Shown here: in pieces, positions 46,510-58,269 of the stretch
Layout of the letters: each line of letters begins with the position of its first letter
Numbering within the stretch: position 1 is the first letter of the stretch
Assembly (NCBI GenBank): GCA_024803745.1
Contig: JANJXV010000013.1
Span: 31,910,001-31,974,000 of the forward strand
DNA length: 64,000 nt
From: Megascapheus bottae
Taxonomy: Eukaryota > Chordata > Mammalia > Rodentia > Geomyidae
Direction of reading: 5' to 3'
Program-made: the position numbers and the translations under genes
Notes under the pieces: model-generated
Seen by the model: the letters and a program-made list of their open reading frames with translations, nothing else
The model's database searches: none
What the model was told of the DNA's origin: nothing

Positions 46510-46941
46510 CTCCTGTGGTTTGGATTCAGGGCTTCGATGTTGTCCCTAAGCTTTTTTAAATCAAAGCTAGTACTCTGGCACTTTAGCTACAGCTCCCCTT
46601 CTGGCTTTTTGTGGTTAGGTGGGGATAAGAAACTCATGGAGGGGTCCGGAGTTTGGCCTACTGGTAGAGTGCTTGCCTAGCATACACGAAGACCTGGGTT
46701 CGATTCCTCAGTACCACATGCATAGAAAAGGCTGGAAGTGGTGCTGAGGCTCAAGCGGTAGAACTGTAGCCTTGAGAAAGTCCAAGGACAGTGCTCAGGC
46801 CCTGAGCAGAAGGCCAGATTGGAAAAAAAAAAAAAAAAAAAAAAAAGAGTCTCATGAACTTTATCTGCTTGAGCTGGCTTCAAACTATGATCTTCGAATC
46901 CAAGCCTTCTGAGTATCTAGGATTACAGGTATGAGACAGCT
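46508..46941 (-). mobile_element. B1-Geo SINE split by an IDL-Geo insertion
   Basis: The Geo half is at 46508-46640 and the left monomer at 46847-46941 (CTATGATCTTCGAATCC to GGTATGAGACAGCTG). The two parts join seamlessly when the inserted SINE is removed. Confidence 0.9.
46641..46846 (+). mobile_element. IDL-Geo SINE nested in B1-Geo
   Basis: Full-length plus copy with an A24 tail. AAGAAACTCATGGA before and AAGAGTCTCATGAA after form an imperfect target duplication within the host SINE. Confidence 0.93.
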
Positions 46942-47140
46942 GTGTAGCTGTTTCTGGTTTTTAAGACAGTATATTTACTAAGTGACTAATGAAGTAAGAG
47001 CTAAAATAGTTTTAATGAACTATACAAAATGTGGGTAGGGAAAGGAGAGAAAAACTGGGATAAAGTGAGTGACCTGGTTCAAAAAGAAACGTACTCACTA
47101 CCTGACTTATATAACTGTAATGTCTCTGTACATCATCTTT

Positions 47141-47314
47141 TTTGCCAGTCTGGGGGCTAGAACTCAGGGCCTGAGCACTGCCCTTAGTTTTTCTCAAGGC
47201 TAGTGTTCTACCACTTGAGCCACAGCACCCCTTTCAGCTTTTTCTGTGTATTTGGTACCGAGGAATTGAACTCAGGGCTTCATACATGCTAGGTGTCACT
47301 CTACCATCAGGCCC
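47141..47314 (-). mobile_element. IDL-Geo SINE
   Basis: Minus copy with a small deletion in the head (GCTAGGTGTCACTCTACC). Target duplication CATCATCTTT at 47131-47140 and 47315-47324. Confidence 0.94.
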
Positions 47315-47931
47315 CATCATCTTTACAATAGTAATAAAATGCATTGAAATAATCATAATGCAAAGAACAGAAAAATAATTTATTTTATGTAAGTCTTCAT
47401 ATTTTAATATTAAATTTTTTGATCCATCTAAAACAAAGGATCTCCTGATTCTCTTTTTTGATATACAAATATTAATACACTGTGGTGAATAAATTTGGGG
47501 TTTTAATTTAAAGGAAAATGCTTCTTTTGAATATAATGACTTTTACCTTTTCCTCTTATTATTTAACTTTAAGCTCATTACTGTCTCTCTTGTTCAGCTA
47601 ATCTTGTTTATAATGACTGAGGTTTAAGGAAGAAAATAAATCTATATTTAACTAAATGGTAATTGTTGTTACTATAGCCTTTGCTTCTGTTGCTGTTTAT
47701 TTAGTCAGGCATCCAGTTAACATTAAAGTACAAACACATGTTTGGTGAGTATTATTACCGCCAGTTTATAGTTTCTGCATCATTTGTCTGTACAATGTTA
47801 TGAATTTTTTCCTCTTGGATAACCTAGGTAAGGTTCTCAATGCCTCATCTGTTCTATCAAGTTTCTTTTTTAAAAGGCAAAGACTCCATTGATACCCAAA
47901 TGCCAAACTCTTATGTCAGTTTTCATTCCTT

Positions 47932-48134
47932 TTTTTTTTTCTTTTTGCCAATCCTGGGGCTTGAACTCAGGGCCTGGCAACTGTCCTTGGGCTTTTTGAA
48001 GGCTGGATCTCTTTGCCTTTTAGCCATAGCACCACTTCTAGCTTTTGTACTATGTATGTGGTACCCAGGAATCTAACCCAGGGCTTCTTGCATGCTAGGT
48101 GAGCACTTTACCACCAGACCACACTCCCAGTGCC
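47932..48134 (-). mobile_element. IDL-Geo SINE
   Basis: Full-length minus copy with target duplication TTCATTCCTT at 47922-47931 and 48135-48144. Moderately diverged in the Geo half. Confidence 0.94.
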
Positions 48135-48635
48135 TTCATTCCTTATATTAAATAAACTGTTAACATTTTGTAATAGAGTTGACTGCCTCCTCTTTCCTTT
48201 ATTTGAATTCTTTGATTTTAAAAAAGTCCTATATAGCTTACCTGTTCCTTTGCACTAATATTTGTTCTTCAGACCCCATCCCACAAGTCTCTTTTCTGTG
48301 TATACTCATTTCCTAAATATTCTCAGAGTTTTAAAACCTATCTAAAAATTGATGACATATGTATTTGTATAGATATATAGTTACACATAGATTAGATTAA
48401 GATATGAATATATAGATGTAGATTTAGATTAGGTAAGCTATATATAAAGGTCATAAAGTAGGGTTATTAGCTTTTTGAGGAATATTTATACTGATTAAGT
48501 AATTTATTATTGGTTTATTATTTTGCTGTTAGATTTTTCTGAATATTAATCATTTGTTTATTAAATAGCTAGCAAAGATTTTTCTTTCCTTCCTTGATTG
48601 TCTTTTGACTAGTAATTATTTCTTTCGATGTATAG

Positions 48636-48680
48636 AAACTGGAGGTGTGGCTCAAAAGGTCCAGCTGTTTCTAGCATGCC
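48636..48680 (+). mobile_element. Possible ID-like fragment
   Basis: AACTGGAGGTGTGGCTCAAA followed by TAGCATGCC resembles the tRNA-like end of the older composite SINE. Confidence 0.4.
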
Positions 48681-48954
48681 TACTTTTTTGTTTCATCCTA
48701 ACCTCGGCTATGTTTTAACTATTCTAACTACTTCCTCTTCCAGAGGCTATGCTGCCCTCGGAAATAGAAATTGAGTTTCATTTACTCTCACAGATCCAAT
48801 ACTTAAAATACTGTTTGACTCTAAGGTGTCAATAAATGTCTTTTATTGAATGAGTAAAGGAATCTATGAACACACAGCAATTAAAATTGACAAGGAGGTG
48901 CCTGTTATTTACTGCATTATAAATAATACAATTATAAATGCTATTTTGTCTTTG

Positions 48955-49060
48955 AAATGGATTCCTCCCTATATTTCCCAAGGTGATCTTGAACTCTTGG
49001 ACTCTTTTCCATCAGCCTCTTATGTAGCTGGAACTATGGGTACAAGTTACTAAATTTTAC
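48955..49060 (-). mobile_element. Old B1-like monomer
   Basis: CCAAGGTGATCTTGAACTCT, then CATCAGCCTCTTATGTAGCT and GGTACAAGTTAC is a decayed 7SL-derived monomer. The + frame over it is an artefact. Confidence 0.7.
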
Positions 49061-49188
49061 ATAAAGCTGTGCTGGAATATTTGGCTATTTTATAGACTTT
49101 ACTAGAGTGTCATTAAACTAAATAAATCTGTACATCCACTCAACCAGTGTTAATTTGATATGATGTGAAGCTTTCTGAAACTGTTTTG

Positions 49189-49383
49189 GGTTGTTTTTGG
49201 CCAATCCTGGGGCTTGAACTCAGGGCCTGATTACTGTCCATAAGCTTTCTCAAAGCTAGAGCGCCACCACTTGAGCCACAGCACCACCTCCAGCTTTTTC
49301 TGTGTATGTGGTACTGAGGAATTGAACCTTGGTCTTTGTCCATGCTAGGCAAGCACTCTGCTCCTAAACCAAACTCCAGGCCT
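49189..49383 (-). mobile_element. IDL-Geo SINE
   Basis: Full-length minus copy: GGCCAATCCTGGGGCTTGAA to CAAACTCCAGGCC. Confidence 0.92.
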
Positions 49384-49850
49384 AGCTTTCTTATCTATCA
49401 ACTGTTTTCTTATCTATCAAGCAAGGCAGAAAGACACGTTAGCATTCAACTTCTGTACTTAAGGGAGAAATCTGTTGACACTGTAAAAAGACTTAATGCA
49501 GCTACAAAGTTATACTTTATTTTTGTTTCCTGAGAATTTTCAGGACCATGTTATCTGCTATATGTGCCTTTCTATAGAAACCTATAAAATACAATGCAAA
49601 TAAATTAAATTCACATGCTTTTTAACTCAAGGACAGAAATGCTTTAAAATACTTTCAGTCACTATTCTTACTTACCTACCACATTCATTTATCTCCTGAT
49701 TTGCTTGTCTGCTTTGCACTTAACCAAATGGCAAAACTTTTGTTTTTATGCAGTTGGCCATAAACATACATTGAGTAAAATGAATGAGCTTTGTTTTAGG
49801 TAACATGAAATTACATACAATGTTCTACAAAGATTTATGAATTATTAAGA

Positions 49851-50056
49851 ACTCTGGGCCTGGGTGCTGTCCCTGAGCTCTTCATCTCAAGGCTACCACC
49901 CCACTCCTTGAGTCACAGCTTCACTTTACATTTTCTAATGATTAATTGATGGTAAGAGTCTCATGTTCTTTTGTGCCTGGGCTGGCTTTGAACCTCGATC
50001 ACAGATCTCAGCTTCCTGAGTGGCTAGGATTACAAGCATGAGCCACTGACCCTGGC
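49851..50056 (-). mobile_element. B1-Geo dimeric SINE
   Basis: Minus copy starting within the Geo 3' part (ACTCTGGGCCTGGGTGCTG) and ending GAGCCACTGACCCTGGC. Confidence 0.92.
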
Positions 50057-50702
50057 AGAATAACTTTAAAGAGAAATAATTTTAAAAATTAAAAAATGTT
50101 GTTGACATGAATTAGACTTAAAGGCATAGCTATAGAAGAATAATATCTCAATTTTTTATGAAAATTCAACAAGTTCATTTATTTCATTGTATTTTCACAC
50201 TGATTATGTGCAATGTAGATAGTGCTTGTATTCCTACTTCTTATCAAAGCAAAAACCCAGAGATCAGTTGATCTGTATTGTTGTGTTGATATAAGTTTTA
50301 ACTTTGGGTTTTTCAGATTTAGACCCTACCCACTTGTTACTTTAAACAAATTTCTCTTTCTTTGTTTCATTTGTGTTGTTGTTTATTTTTCACATCAGAA
50401 ATTTATATCAGAAATAGTGGGAATAAAGGATGACAGGACACGAAAACAGGCAAAATTGGGGAAGCAGTTGAAGAAATACGAATAAAAATAAACCTCATTG
50501 GGAAATTAATGAAGAATCCTGCTTACTGACTGATTTGACAAAAAAGAAAAAAGAGAAAAGCAAAAAATATTAGAGGGGAAATCCAATTATTTAACAATAT
50601 TTGATTATCAGAAATGAAAGATTTTTAATCCTATTTTACTCTAGGAAAAAGTTCATTTATTAACATGTATTAAACATCTCTGGTTATTTTTGTTGTTGTT
50701 TG

Positions 50703-50801
50703 ATTTTCAGTTGGTTGTGGGGCTTGAACTCAGGGCTTTGGCTCTGTCTTTTCTCTCAGGGCTAGCCTTCTACCACTTTGAACCACAGTGCTACTTCCTA
50801 G
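50703..50801 (-). mobile_element. Geo-monomer fragment
   Basis: GGTTGTGGGGCTTGAACTCA to CCACAGTGCTACTTCC contains only the Geo half of a SINE. Either parent type is possible. Confidence 0.75.
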
Positions 50802-50959
50802 GTACTTTTTTGATACTTAATTGTCAATACATGAAAAAGTGTGATCTGCTATAGAAAACAAAGCACAGCAAAATTAGACTGGGACTGTGAATTAGAGGGT
50901 AGTGTGCAGACAAAATTATTTACAGTTTTTAGTAGCATAAATAGCAATCTTGGAACAGG

Positions 50960-51350
50960 TAAGGAATTAGTATGAGTTAGATCTGAAAAGATAGCATGCC
51001 AGAAAAGAAATGCCAGCGCAGCAATGAAGGCATGAAGTTATCTCATACTTGTCTGGGGTGTTCATAGGAAAAGAAGAAAGCAAGTTAGCAATTTACTAAA
51101 CAAGTGAGCAAGTAAGAGATAATGTCAGAAAGCTAATGAGTGGGAAAGGGGTAGTCTTGTTCAAGTAGCAATCCATGTAGAGTTCTGCAGGTCATTGAAA
51201 GAGTTTTGGTTTAAATTCAAAATGAAATTGTTAGGCACTGTGAGTGTGAGCACTGGGTGATATTATCTGACTTGTTTTAAAAGCATTTCTCTGGCTACTA
51301 TGTTGAGAATAGTCCCAAGGGGGGCCAAGGAAGAAGCAGAGAAGCTGGAA
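50960..51350 (+). repeat. Unassigned ancient interspersed repeat, copy 2
   Basis: GAGCAAGTAAGAGATAATGT, then GTAGAGTTCTGCAGGTCATT, then TTTCTCTGGCTACTATGTTG follows the order of a mammal-wide repeat I recognise by pattern but cannot name. Related sequence lies at 1240-1560. Confidence 0.5.
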
Positions 51351-52555
51351 AAGAAGGGGGTCATTAAATACTATCAGTAAGACTGTGTTTAAAATTGTAA
51401 TCTTGACTAGAAATTTGAGACAGTCGGAAACAGGCATTTGATATGAACGATGCATACTTTTACATGTTTTTAGCATATACTCATTTGTCAATTGGTTTTA
51501 GCTAGTCATGTTTAAATTTTTCTGTTACTATACATTGGACTATATAGATTTCCTTTCAAACCTCATGTAATCTTTTCTCTGAAGTATGAAATGTTCAGTG
51601 ACAAAAATGACGTCTAGTTTACTTGGGTATTCTCAGTGCTTGAAATTTGTTTTTGAATTAAATTAATACAGCCTAAATATAAGTTGTATTTAAAATGAAA
51701 ATCAAAAGAAAAAAGAAAATTATTTTTAAAGAGCAAGCTCCAAAGTGTAAGCTTTGTCCATCATAACTTAGAATAAGCATGAAAATATTAATTTCTCTAA
51801 AAATATTTTTATCAGATTATACAGTCCTGTGGTACTTTCCTTTGGTCTTACTTTTGTTTACCTACATTATTACTTTTCACTTTCATTGATGTCTTTTGTT
51901 TTGATAGACAAAATAGCAGTTTATCTTTCAATAGTCCTCTATTTAACAGCAGCATAAATATTAACATTTTTTTGGAATTAGGCAGAATATCTTAGAGCCG
52001 ATCTGATCAGTATTTTCATTGAATTCTCCATGAGTCGTAAGAGAATTCTGAGGCTGTTCCATGGAGAAGAACAGAACAAATGGTTACCAAATAGGTCCAT
52101 AGACCAAAACCTACAGGAGTTCATTAGTGGAGAGATCAGATTCTTAGCAAGATGCATTATATTCATAAATTGCTTTGTTAGATGACAATTCCTGTATACA
52201 GCTATTTAAGATAATTAAAAAATTAAACAAAAATTGGTATTAAGCTGTTATTAAGTGTATATTTGTATCATCTTTCCTTAGCAAGCTTTATCATTAGAGC
52301 TTTGTATTTACTATTCTTTTTAATAAATAGTATTCAGTTAGATATGAAGATTTCAATATGATTGGAATTAATTTCATAATTTCTTTTGGTGATGCCTTGT
52401 CTTCCTTAGCAATTGAAGTTTGGTAAATATGTATTTGTTGTAATTAAAATAGTCAAGTGGAAAGAATTTCTAAAAATATGTTATCATATTTGCTTCAATG
52501 TATCTCTGTCATTAAAGTCTTTTTGACTAATTTGGTAAAATGGGATTTTTTTAAA

Positions 52556-52779
52556 AAAGAATTTATTAACATTGATTTTTACATCATATTTCAAATGTCA
52601 TGTTTAACAAACAAGTATTTAAGAAGGGAATCTCTATATACAATCACTGGCACTTTGGTTTTTGAACATAATTAAAATTAAGCATTAATCTATGTAATAA
52701 AACATTATGTCTATATAGTATATAGCCCATCATAGATTTTTATGTCTAGGTATTTATGTTTATATCTCCAAGACCATGT
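52556..52779 (-). mobile_element. LINE-1 type II 3'-UTR insertion, 224 bp
   Basis: Only the 3'UTR is present. An exact 20-bp target duplication (TAAAATGGGATTTTTTTAAA) sits at 52536-52555 and 52780-52799. This marks a complete, strongly 5'-truncated insertion and shows type II L1s were mobilised in this lineage. Confidence 0.96.
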
Positions 52780-52817
52780 TAAAATGGGATTTTTTTAAAT
52801 AAAATTATTTTGCATTG

Positions 52818-53016
52818 TGGCCAGGAGATTGGACTAGTGGTAGAGTGCTTACCTAGTACACAAGAAGACCCAAGTTCAATTCCTCTGTACCACATACATA
52901 GAAAAAGCTGCAAGTGATACTGTGGCTTACATGGTAGAACCCTAGCCTTGAGAAAACCCAAGGGCCATGCTCAGGCCCTGAGTTCAAGCCCCAGGACTGG
53001 CAAAAAATAAAAAAAT
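52818..53016 (+). mobile_element. IDL-Geo SINE
   Basis: Full-length, somewhat diverged plus copy (GGCCAGGAGATTGGACTAG; B box AGTTCAATTCC). It lies 19 bp beyond the preceding L1 insertion. Confidence 0.92.
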
Positions 53017-54398
53017 CATTTGGCATTTGCTACTCTTTTGAAGAATGACATGCCTTCTAAATTGATTTGTCTTCTTAAAGAACTGGTGATTTAATTCATC
53101 ATTTCTGTTGAATTTCCCCAATACTTATGGTTCACTGCAGTCTGTTGGTGAAATAGTTCCTTGTTGTAAGATTAGTTATTTTATATTTCTAAAAGCTTGT
53201 TTTTCAAGGATTCTGATAGAAAAAGAACAACTACCAAATGAAAATCAATGTAATATTCAATTTAATTTCAAGGATTGAAGATTATACATTTTCTATTAAG
53301 CATACTTTTACCTTTGTTAAGCAATTGTGATTAATAATAAAAACTTAAAAATTGCCCTTTTAAATAATACACATTTTGATTAGCTACTTTAGTTTGCTAA
53401 GGCAATTACTTGGCTCTAACTACTTAGTAGAGCCTTTGGGTACTTATTTTGATTTGATGGTGTTATAGAAAGTTACTGAGACACTAAGGGTACAGTTAAA
53501 TTCAATTTTTATATGTTATAGGATTAAGATGATTAATCCTATGATAATCATGTTAAATGATTAGAAAAGTCCCTAACAAGTAGTAAATGTATATTATTTA
53601 CTGTACATCAAAATACATGATCCTTAGAATTAATTACATTATTATAATTCTGGTCAATTTTAACTTTTGTCAAGGAAATAAGAATTCAATGCTTTGTTAT
53701 GGAATACTATTCCCACATCTTCTAAGTAAACATTTTAGTAATAAACATGTGTGAGGTCTGTAAGTTGAATGATTTTCCACTGTCGTACTATAGTTTTGGT
53801 CACTTGTGCTCACTGTTTGAATATTGATATAGCTTATGTCCAAAAAGCTAAATTTTTATTTTAATTACATGTAAAACTGGTACTTGAATTAGCTATTGGA
53901 ATTTTTAAATTAGTTTTGTAACACCCTGAAAATGTGAATATACGTTTTCAACTCTAACTTTTATGAGATTTAAATAGAGATGAGGTATTTCAAATGAAAT
54001 ATTTGAATTGAGATATGCTGTAATTATAAATTAAATGATTTTAAGTAGTACAAATATAATATGAAATGTCATTGATGACTTTTACATTAAATCAGATACT
54101 TTATATTCCTATAATTTCTCAGAAAGACAAATTATTGAAAATGTGATAACCATATTAAAATTCTACATATTTTAAATTTTGGTAGATACTGCCACAATAA
54201 TACAATATATAGTGACAATCGCAACTTTGTTTTGTGGGTTTTTGCCCCTTTCATACCTAAGATACTTATTTTGTTCAGTGAAAGGAGTCTTTTAGAGAAA
54301 GTGTATATTTACATATTGTTACTGTTTTATGAAAAAAGTTGGTTTATACTGTCATGCTATTAAGCCTCCAATCAGCACCTATCACAATGTCTAAAGCC
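53017..54398. other. Unassigned AT-rich intronic sequence
   Basis: No gene, SINE or L1 recognised in about 1.4 kb. Confidence 0.5.
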
Positions 54399-54594
54399 TT
54401 GGGCCTGAGAGTTTGGCCTAGTGATAGAATACTTGGCTAACATGCATGAAGACCTGGGTTGGATTCCTCAGTACCATATTACACAGAAAAAACTGGAAAT
54501 GGTACTGTGGCTCAAGTGGTAGAGCTCTAGCCTCGAGAAAGCCCAAGGACAGTGCCCAAGCCCTGAATTCAAGCTTCAGAACTGGAAAAAAAAA
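54399..54594 (+). mobile_element. IDL-Geo SINE
   Basis: Full-length plus copy ending AGAACTGG and a short A tail, in which the next SINE begins. Confidence 0.93.
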
Positions 54595-54830
54595 GGCGAG
54601 ATAGCTCACGCATGTAATCCTAGCTACTCAAGAGGCTGAGATCTGCCGATCACAGTTCAAAGCCAGTCTGGTCACTAAAGTCTGTGAGACTTTTATCTCC
54701 AGTTAACCACTGGAAAATAAGTGGAGTGGTGTCTCCCAGGGTAGGGCTGTAGCCTTGAGCTGAAGAGCTCAGGGACAGCGCCTAGGTCCCGAGTTCATGC
54801 CTCACAATCAACAAAAAAGAAAAAAAAAAA
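54595..54830 (+). mobile_element. B1-Geo SINE inserted in the A tail of IDL-Geo
   Basis: GGCGAGATAGCTCACGCATG starts directly after the A9 of the upstream element, and the copy runs to AATCAACAAAAAAG and an A tail. Head-to-tail pair in the same orientation. Confidence 0.93.
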
Positions 54831-55283
54831 GCCTCTAAACCCTAGAAACATGTATGATTGATGATTTGAACAAAATTTCCTGGGCAAAAGGCAAATACTA
54901 TGTTATAAATCTGGAACCAAAAACTCATTCTTTTTGGGGTTGCTTATGTGTGTGTCTCATAATCAATTTTTAAAAGTACAGCAGGTGGCTTGAAGATAAA
55001 GTAAATTAACAATTAGTAAAGCTTTTGCAGGACTCTTTGAGTCACCATTTATTTTCAATTATTTACTAATAAATTGCCCAAGAATTTAAAATCAGGTGAA
55101 ATATAATAAATGGAAAGCTTGTTTAAACCACCAATTACTAGTCAAACTAATTTAAAATACATTAATTATAATATTTAAGATTTTTACAGGCCAAAATGGG
55201 ATTTTGACCTGTAAAAATTATCAGTCTTACTAATTAGTGTGTTGTTGAAAATAACTGTTAATACTTGAAAAAGAACATTTTTG

Positions 55284-55520
55284 ATCTCTTCTAAAAATAT
55301 TTTTAATTGTATTTTATTGTTGGGATGATGTATAGAGGAGTTACAGTTTCCTTGGTCAGATAGTGGGTACATTACTTCTTGAACATTGACTCTCCTTCTC
55401 ATGTTTTCCTTGCAGTTTCCCTCCCTCCAACACCTCCCAATCATCTTGTTTTTCCCCTTTGCTTCCCTATTTCAGATAAACAAATAAACATATATACAGT
55501 ATACCAGGTATTCTAAAAAT
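55284..55520 (-). mobile_element. Older LINE-1 3'UTR
   Basis: AATTGTATTTTATTGTTGGG, GTGGGTACATTACTTCTTGA, CCCAATCATCTTGTTTTTCC and a decayed AACAAATAAACATATATACA parallel the type I 3'UTR with many differences. It may extend to about 55700. Confidence 0.75.
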
Positions 55521-56388
55521 CTTATTCGGTAGTTAAAAAAAAGTACTATGGTCCTTTCTTCTCCATAACACTTCCTCTTTTACCTTAACTTCTACTACAT
55601 AAAGTATACCTTTCTTTTCTTTCCAAGTATTGGTCAAGTATCTTTCCTTAACATCTATTTCTTATATCTATCATAAGATTTATAGTATACCCTTAATATA
55701 TGCAAGTATATAAAATTCCAAAGAGAATACCAGTGAAGAAAACTCACAGGTGCCAAGGATGCAGAGTTCAGTTCACTGAACTGCAGATGTTTTATTCATT
55801 TTCCTGCTGAAGACATGCTGCTTTTCAACAAACCTGAAAGTTTCACTTCATAATTTAAATTAATTTTACCATTCCTTTTGAAAACCATTTTACTTTTGAG
55901 AGAAAATTTTTCACAAGATGAGAGGCTAAGAGACAGTATATCAGAGAATGATTCAGATAAAATGGATTTAAATACAACAAATAGTACAAGAGTGAAGGAG
56001 CCACTCCTTGATCTAAGCTGCATAATGTGCATGTGAAAATTTCAAAATTTTGTTTTGAAATGTCTTGATTTAAATAAATATAATGTCTTATAATGTTATT
56101 GGTTATTGGCAGCAGTTGGTCCAAAACCCATGCAAATAAATGTATAAATAAGGCATACCTGCTGTATTATGTTTTAGAACTCTTGTATAGCTCTATCTCC
56201 TGTTTTTATATATTGCCTGAAGTTGATCCTTCCATCTGATTTTTATTCAATACAGTAGCCTTATAAATAAAAACTTAACATTTAGTCATTTTAACCATAT
56301 ATTATAAATTGTGGAAGTTTAATTGTAGGAGTTTATTTCTTTTCATTTTACTAGAGGGGAAAAGCCTTAATTTTTGTTTTGACATTTT

Positions 56389-56548
56389 ATATATATTTTT
56401 ATTGTAATTAATAAAAGGGTTACATGATATTTGCCAGATAGAAGGTGCATTAATTCACATACATTGATACCCTTTCACATGTCTTGGTACCCATTACCCT
56501 CCTCCCACCCACCACCCATTCCCCATATTGGTTTTCCCCCCTTCCCTA
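56389..56548 (-). mobile_element. LINE-1 type I 3'-UTR insertion, 160 bp
   Basis: Only the terminal 3'UTR is present. The exact 14-bp target duplication TGTTTTGACATTTT sits at 56375-56388 and 56549-56562. Confidence 0.95.
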
Positions 56549-56644
56549 TGTTTTGACATTTTTAGGGGTAATAACAAATAGTGAAGTTATAAATCTTGCA
56601 TCTGTACTCCATGAAATAAGTTACTATTTTTTGTTGTTTTTTGT

Positions 56645-56735
56645 TTGTCATCAATGTTAGGGTTTGCACACAGGGTCTCACACTTGCTTGGCTAGGGCTT
56701 TACCACTTGAGCCATGCCTCTGGTTTATCTTTTGT
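56645..56735 (-). mobile_element. Old ID-like monomer
   Basis: GTTAGGGTTTGCACACAGGG, then ACTTGCTTGGCTAGGGCTTT and ACCACTTGAGCCATGCC is a decayed ID head in reverse complement. A B1-like linker may follow. Confidence 0.65.
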
Positions 56736-57371
56736 TTGGATACTTTGGAGATGGAATCTTGAGGCACAACAGTAATGCATATGTCTGTTACTTTCTATTA
56801 GCAGTTCATTCTAAAGTAACAATTTCAACATGTTTATTTGACTATCACTTTCTGTCCTGTTAGATCTTATCAAATAATCCTGATGAGACTTAGGATCTCT
56901 ATCTACCAGTCTTCAGTTACTATCATTTACTTTCACTCTTATCTCCATTGTGTCTTTTCTTTTCCCAACTACTCCACACGGAAGCATTGGAAATACCATT
57001 AGTTTTCATTTCTTTTATTCCTCTGCATATCCCCTGGAAAACCTCCCAAGTTTCATTAAACCCAAATAACTCATTATGCTTTGCCTCCAGCTAGACCTTA
57101 CTAGTGAAGACATAATGGGGACTGGCATGCATTTATTTCCACAAATGTATTTAATCAAATGATTTATTATGTGTGAGCAGTTCATTTTAAAAAAAAGTAG
57201 ATGGCTATCATTGTGCTATGTTATTTCTAAACCTTATCTTTTCTTCCATTGGTCTGCATTGCTGTTTTTGTGCCTGTGTGTGCTCTTTTTATCATTCTGT
57301 AATACCCCTTGAAGTCCCATACTATACAGAAATACCATGTCTTTTAATCTGTTCATTTATTATATTGCCCA

Positions 57372-58221
57372 GTTTTTTAATTTTATTTTTTGTCGAGGTA
57401 ATGTATAGAGAGGTTATGGTTACATTCGCCAAGTAGTAGGTGCATTACTTCTCACATATTGATACCTCTCCTCATGTTTTTGTCCTCATTTCCCTCCCCC
57501 TACTCCCTCCCAATCATCTTGTTTTCCCCCCTTCCCTCTGCCAAGGAGATCTAGTGTATCTCCGATTCCTTCCTGTAAAATTTTCAGGGTATCTGCTTTT
57601 ACATCAAGGTCTTTAGTCCATTTGGAATTAATTCTGGTGCAGGGTGACATAGAAGGATCCGACTTTAATTTTCTGCAGGTACTTAAGCAGTTCTACCATC
57701 ACCACTTGTTGAAGAGGCTATCTTTCTTCCACTCTATTTTTTTTTTCTTTTTGGCTCCTTTATCAAAGATTAGGTGACCATAGGTCTGCGGGTTGATTTC
57801 TGAATCTTCAGTTCTATTCCATTGGTCCTCAGGCCTGTACATGTGCCAGGACCAAGCTGTTTTGGTTACTATAGCACTGTAATAGAGTCTACAGTTTGAT
57901 ATGTATATTCTGCTAGTGCTGTTCTTTCCACTAAGGGTTTTTTGTTTTTTGCTCTATGAGGTCTTTTATTACATATGAAATTTTGGATTGCTTTTTCCTT
58001 AAAGAATGACATTGGGATATTGATGGATATTACATTGAATTTGTAGATAGCCCTTGGCAAGATTGCTATTTTCATAATGTTAATTCTTCCAATCCAAGAG
58101 TATGAGAGATTTTCCCACTTCCTCAGTTCTACTTTAATTTCCTTTTCAGGTTTTTACAGTTTTCATCACAAAGGTCTTTTACATTCTTAGTTAATTCCTA
58201 AGTACTTTATTTTCTTTGAGG
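57372..58221 (-). mobile_element. LINE-1 with internal deletion between ORF2 and 3'UTR
   Basis: 57372-57537 is 3'UTR. It jumps at about 57538 straight to ORF2 sequence (CCAAGGAGATCTAGTGTATC) that in the copy at 29568-31150 lies about 1.1 kb further upstream. ORF2 then continues to about 58221. The ORF2 part is interrupted by stops. The flanking ATATTGCCCA (57362-57371 and 58222-58231) is a target duplication around the whole rearranged copy. Confidence 0.9.
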
Positions 58222-58269
58222 ATATTGCCCATTTTTTTGTAACATAATAGGTAGCAATGTGAAGTTACT

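Noticed and set aside
50222..50485. 87-codon frame ending in a charged KDDRTRKQAKLGKQLKKYE stretch
   Set aside because: The charged tail looks protein-like, but the upstream part is generic hydrophobic text, splice sites are absent and no family is recognised.
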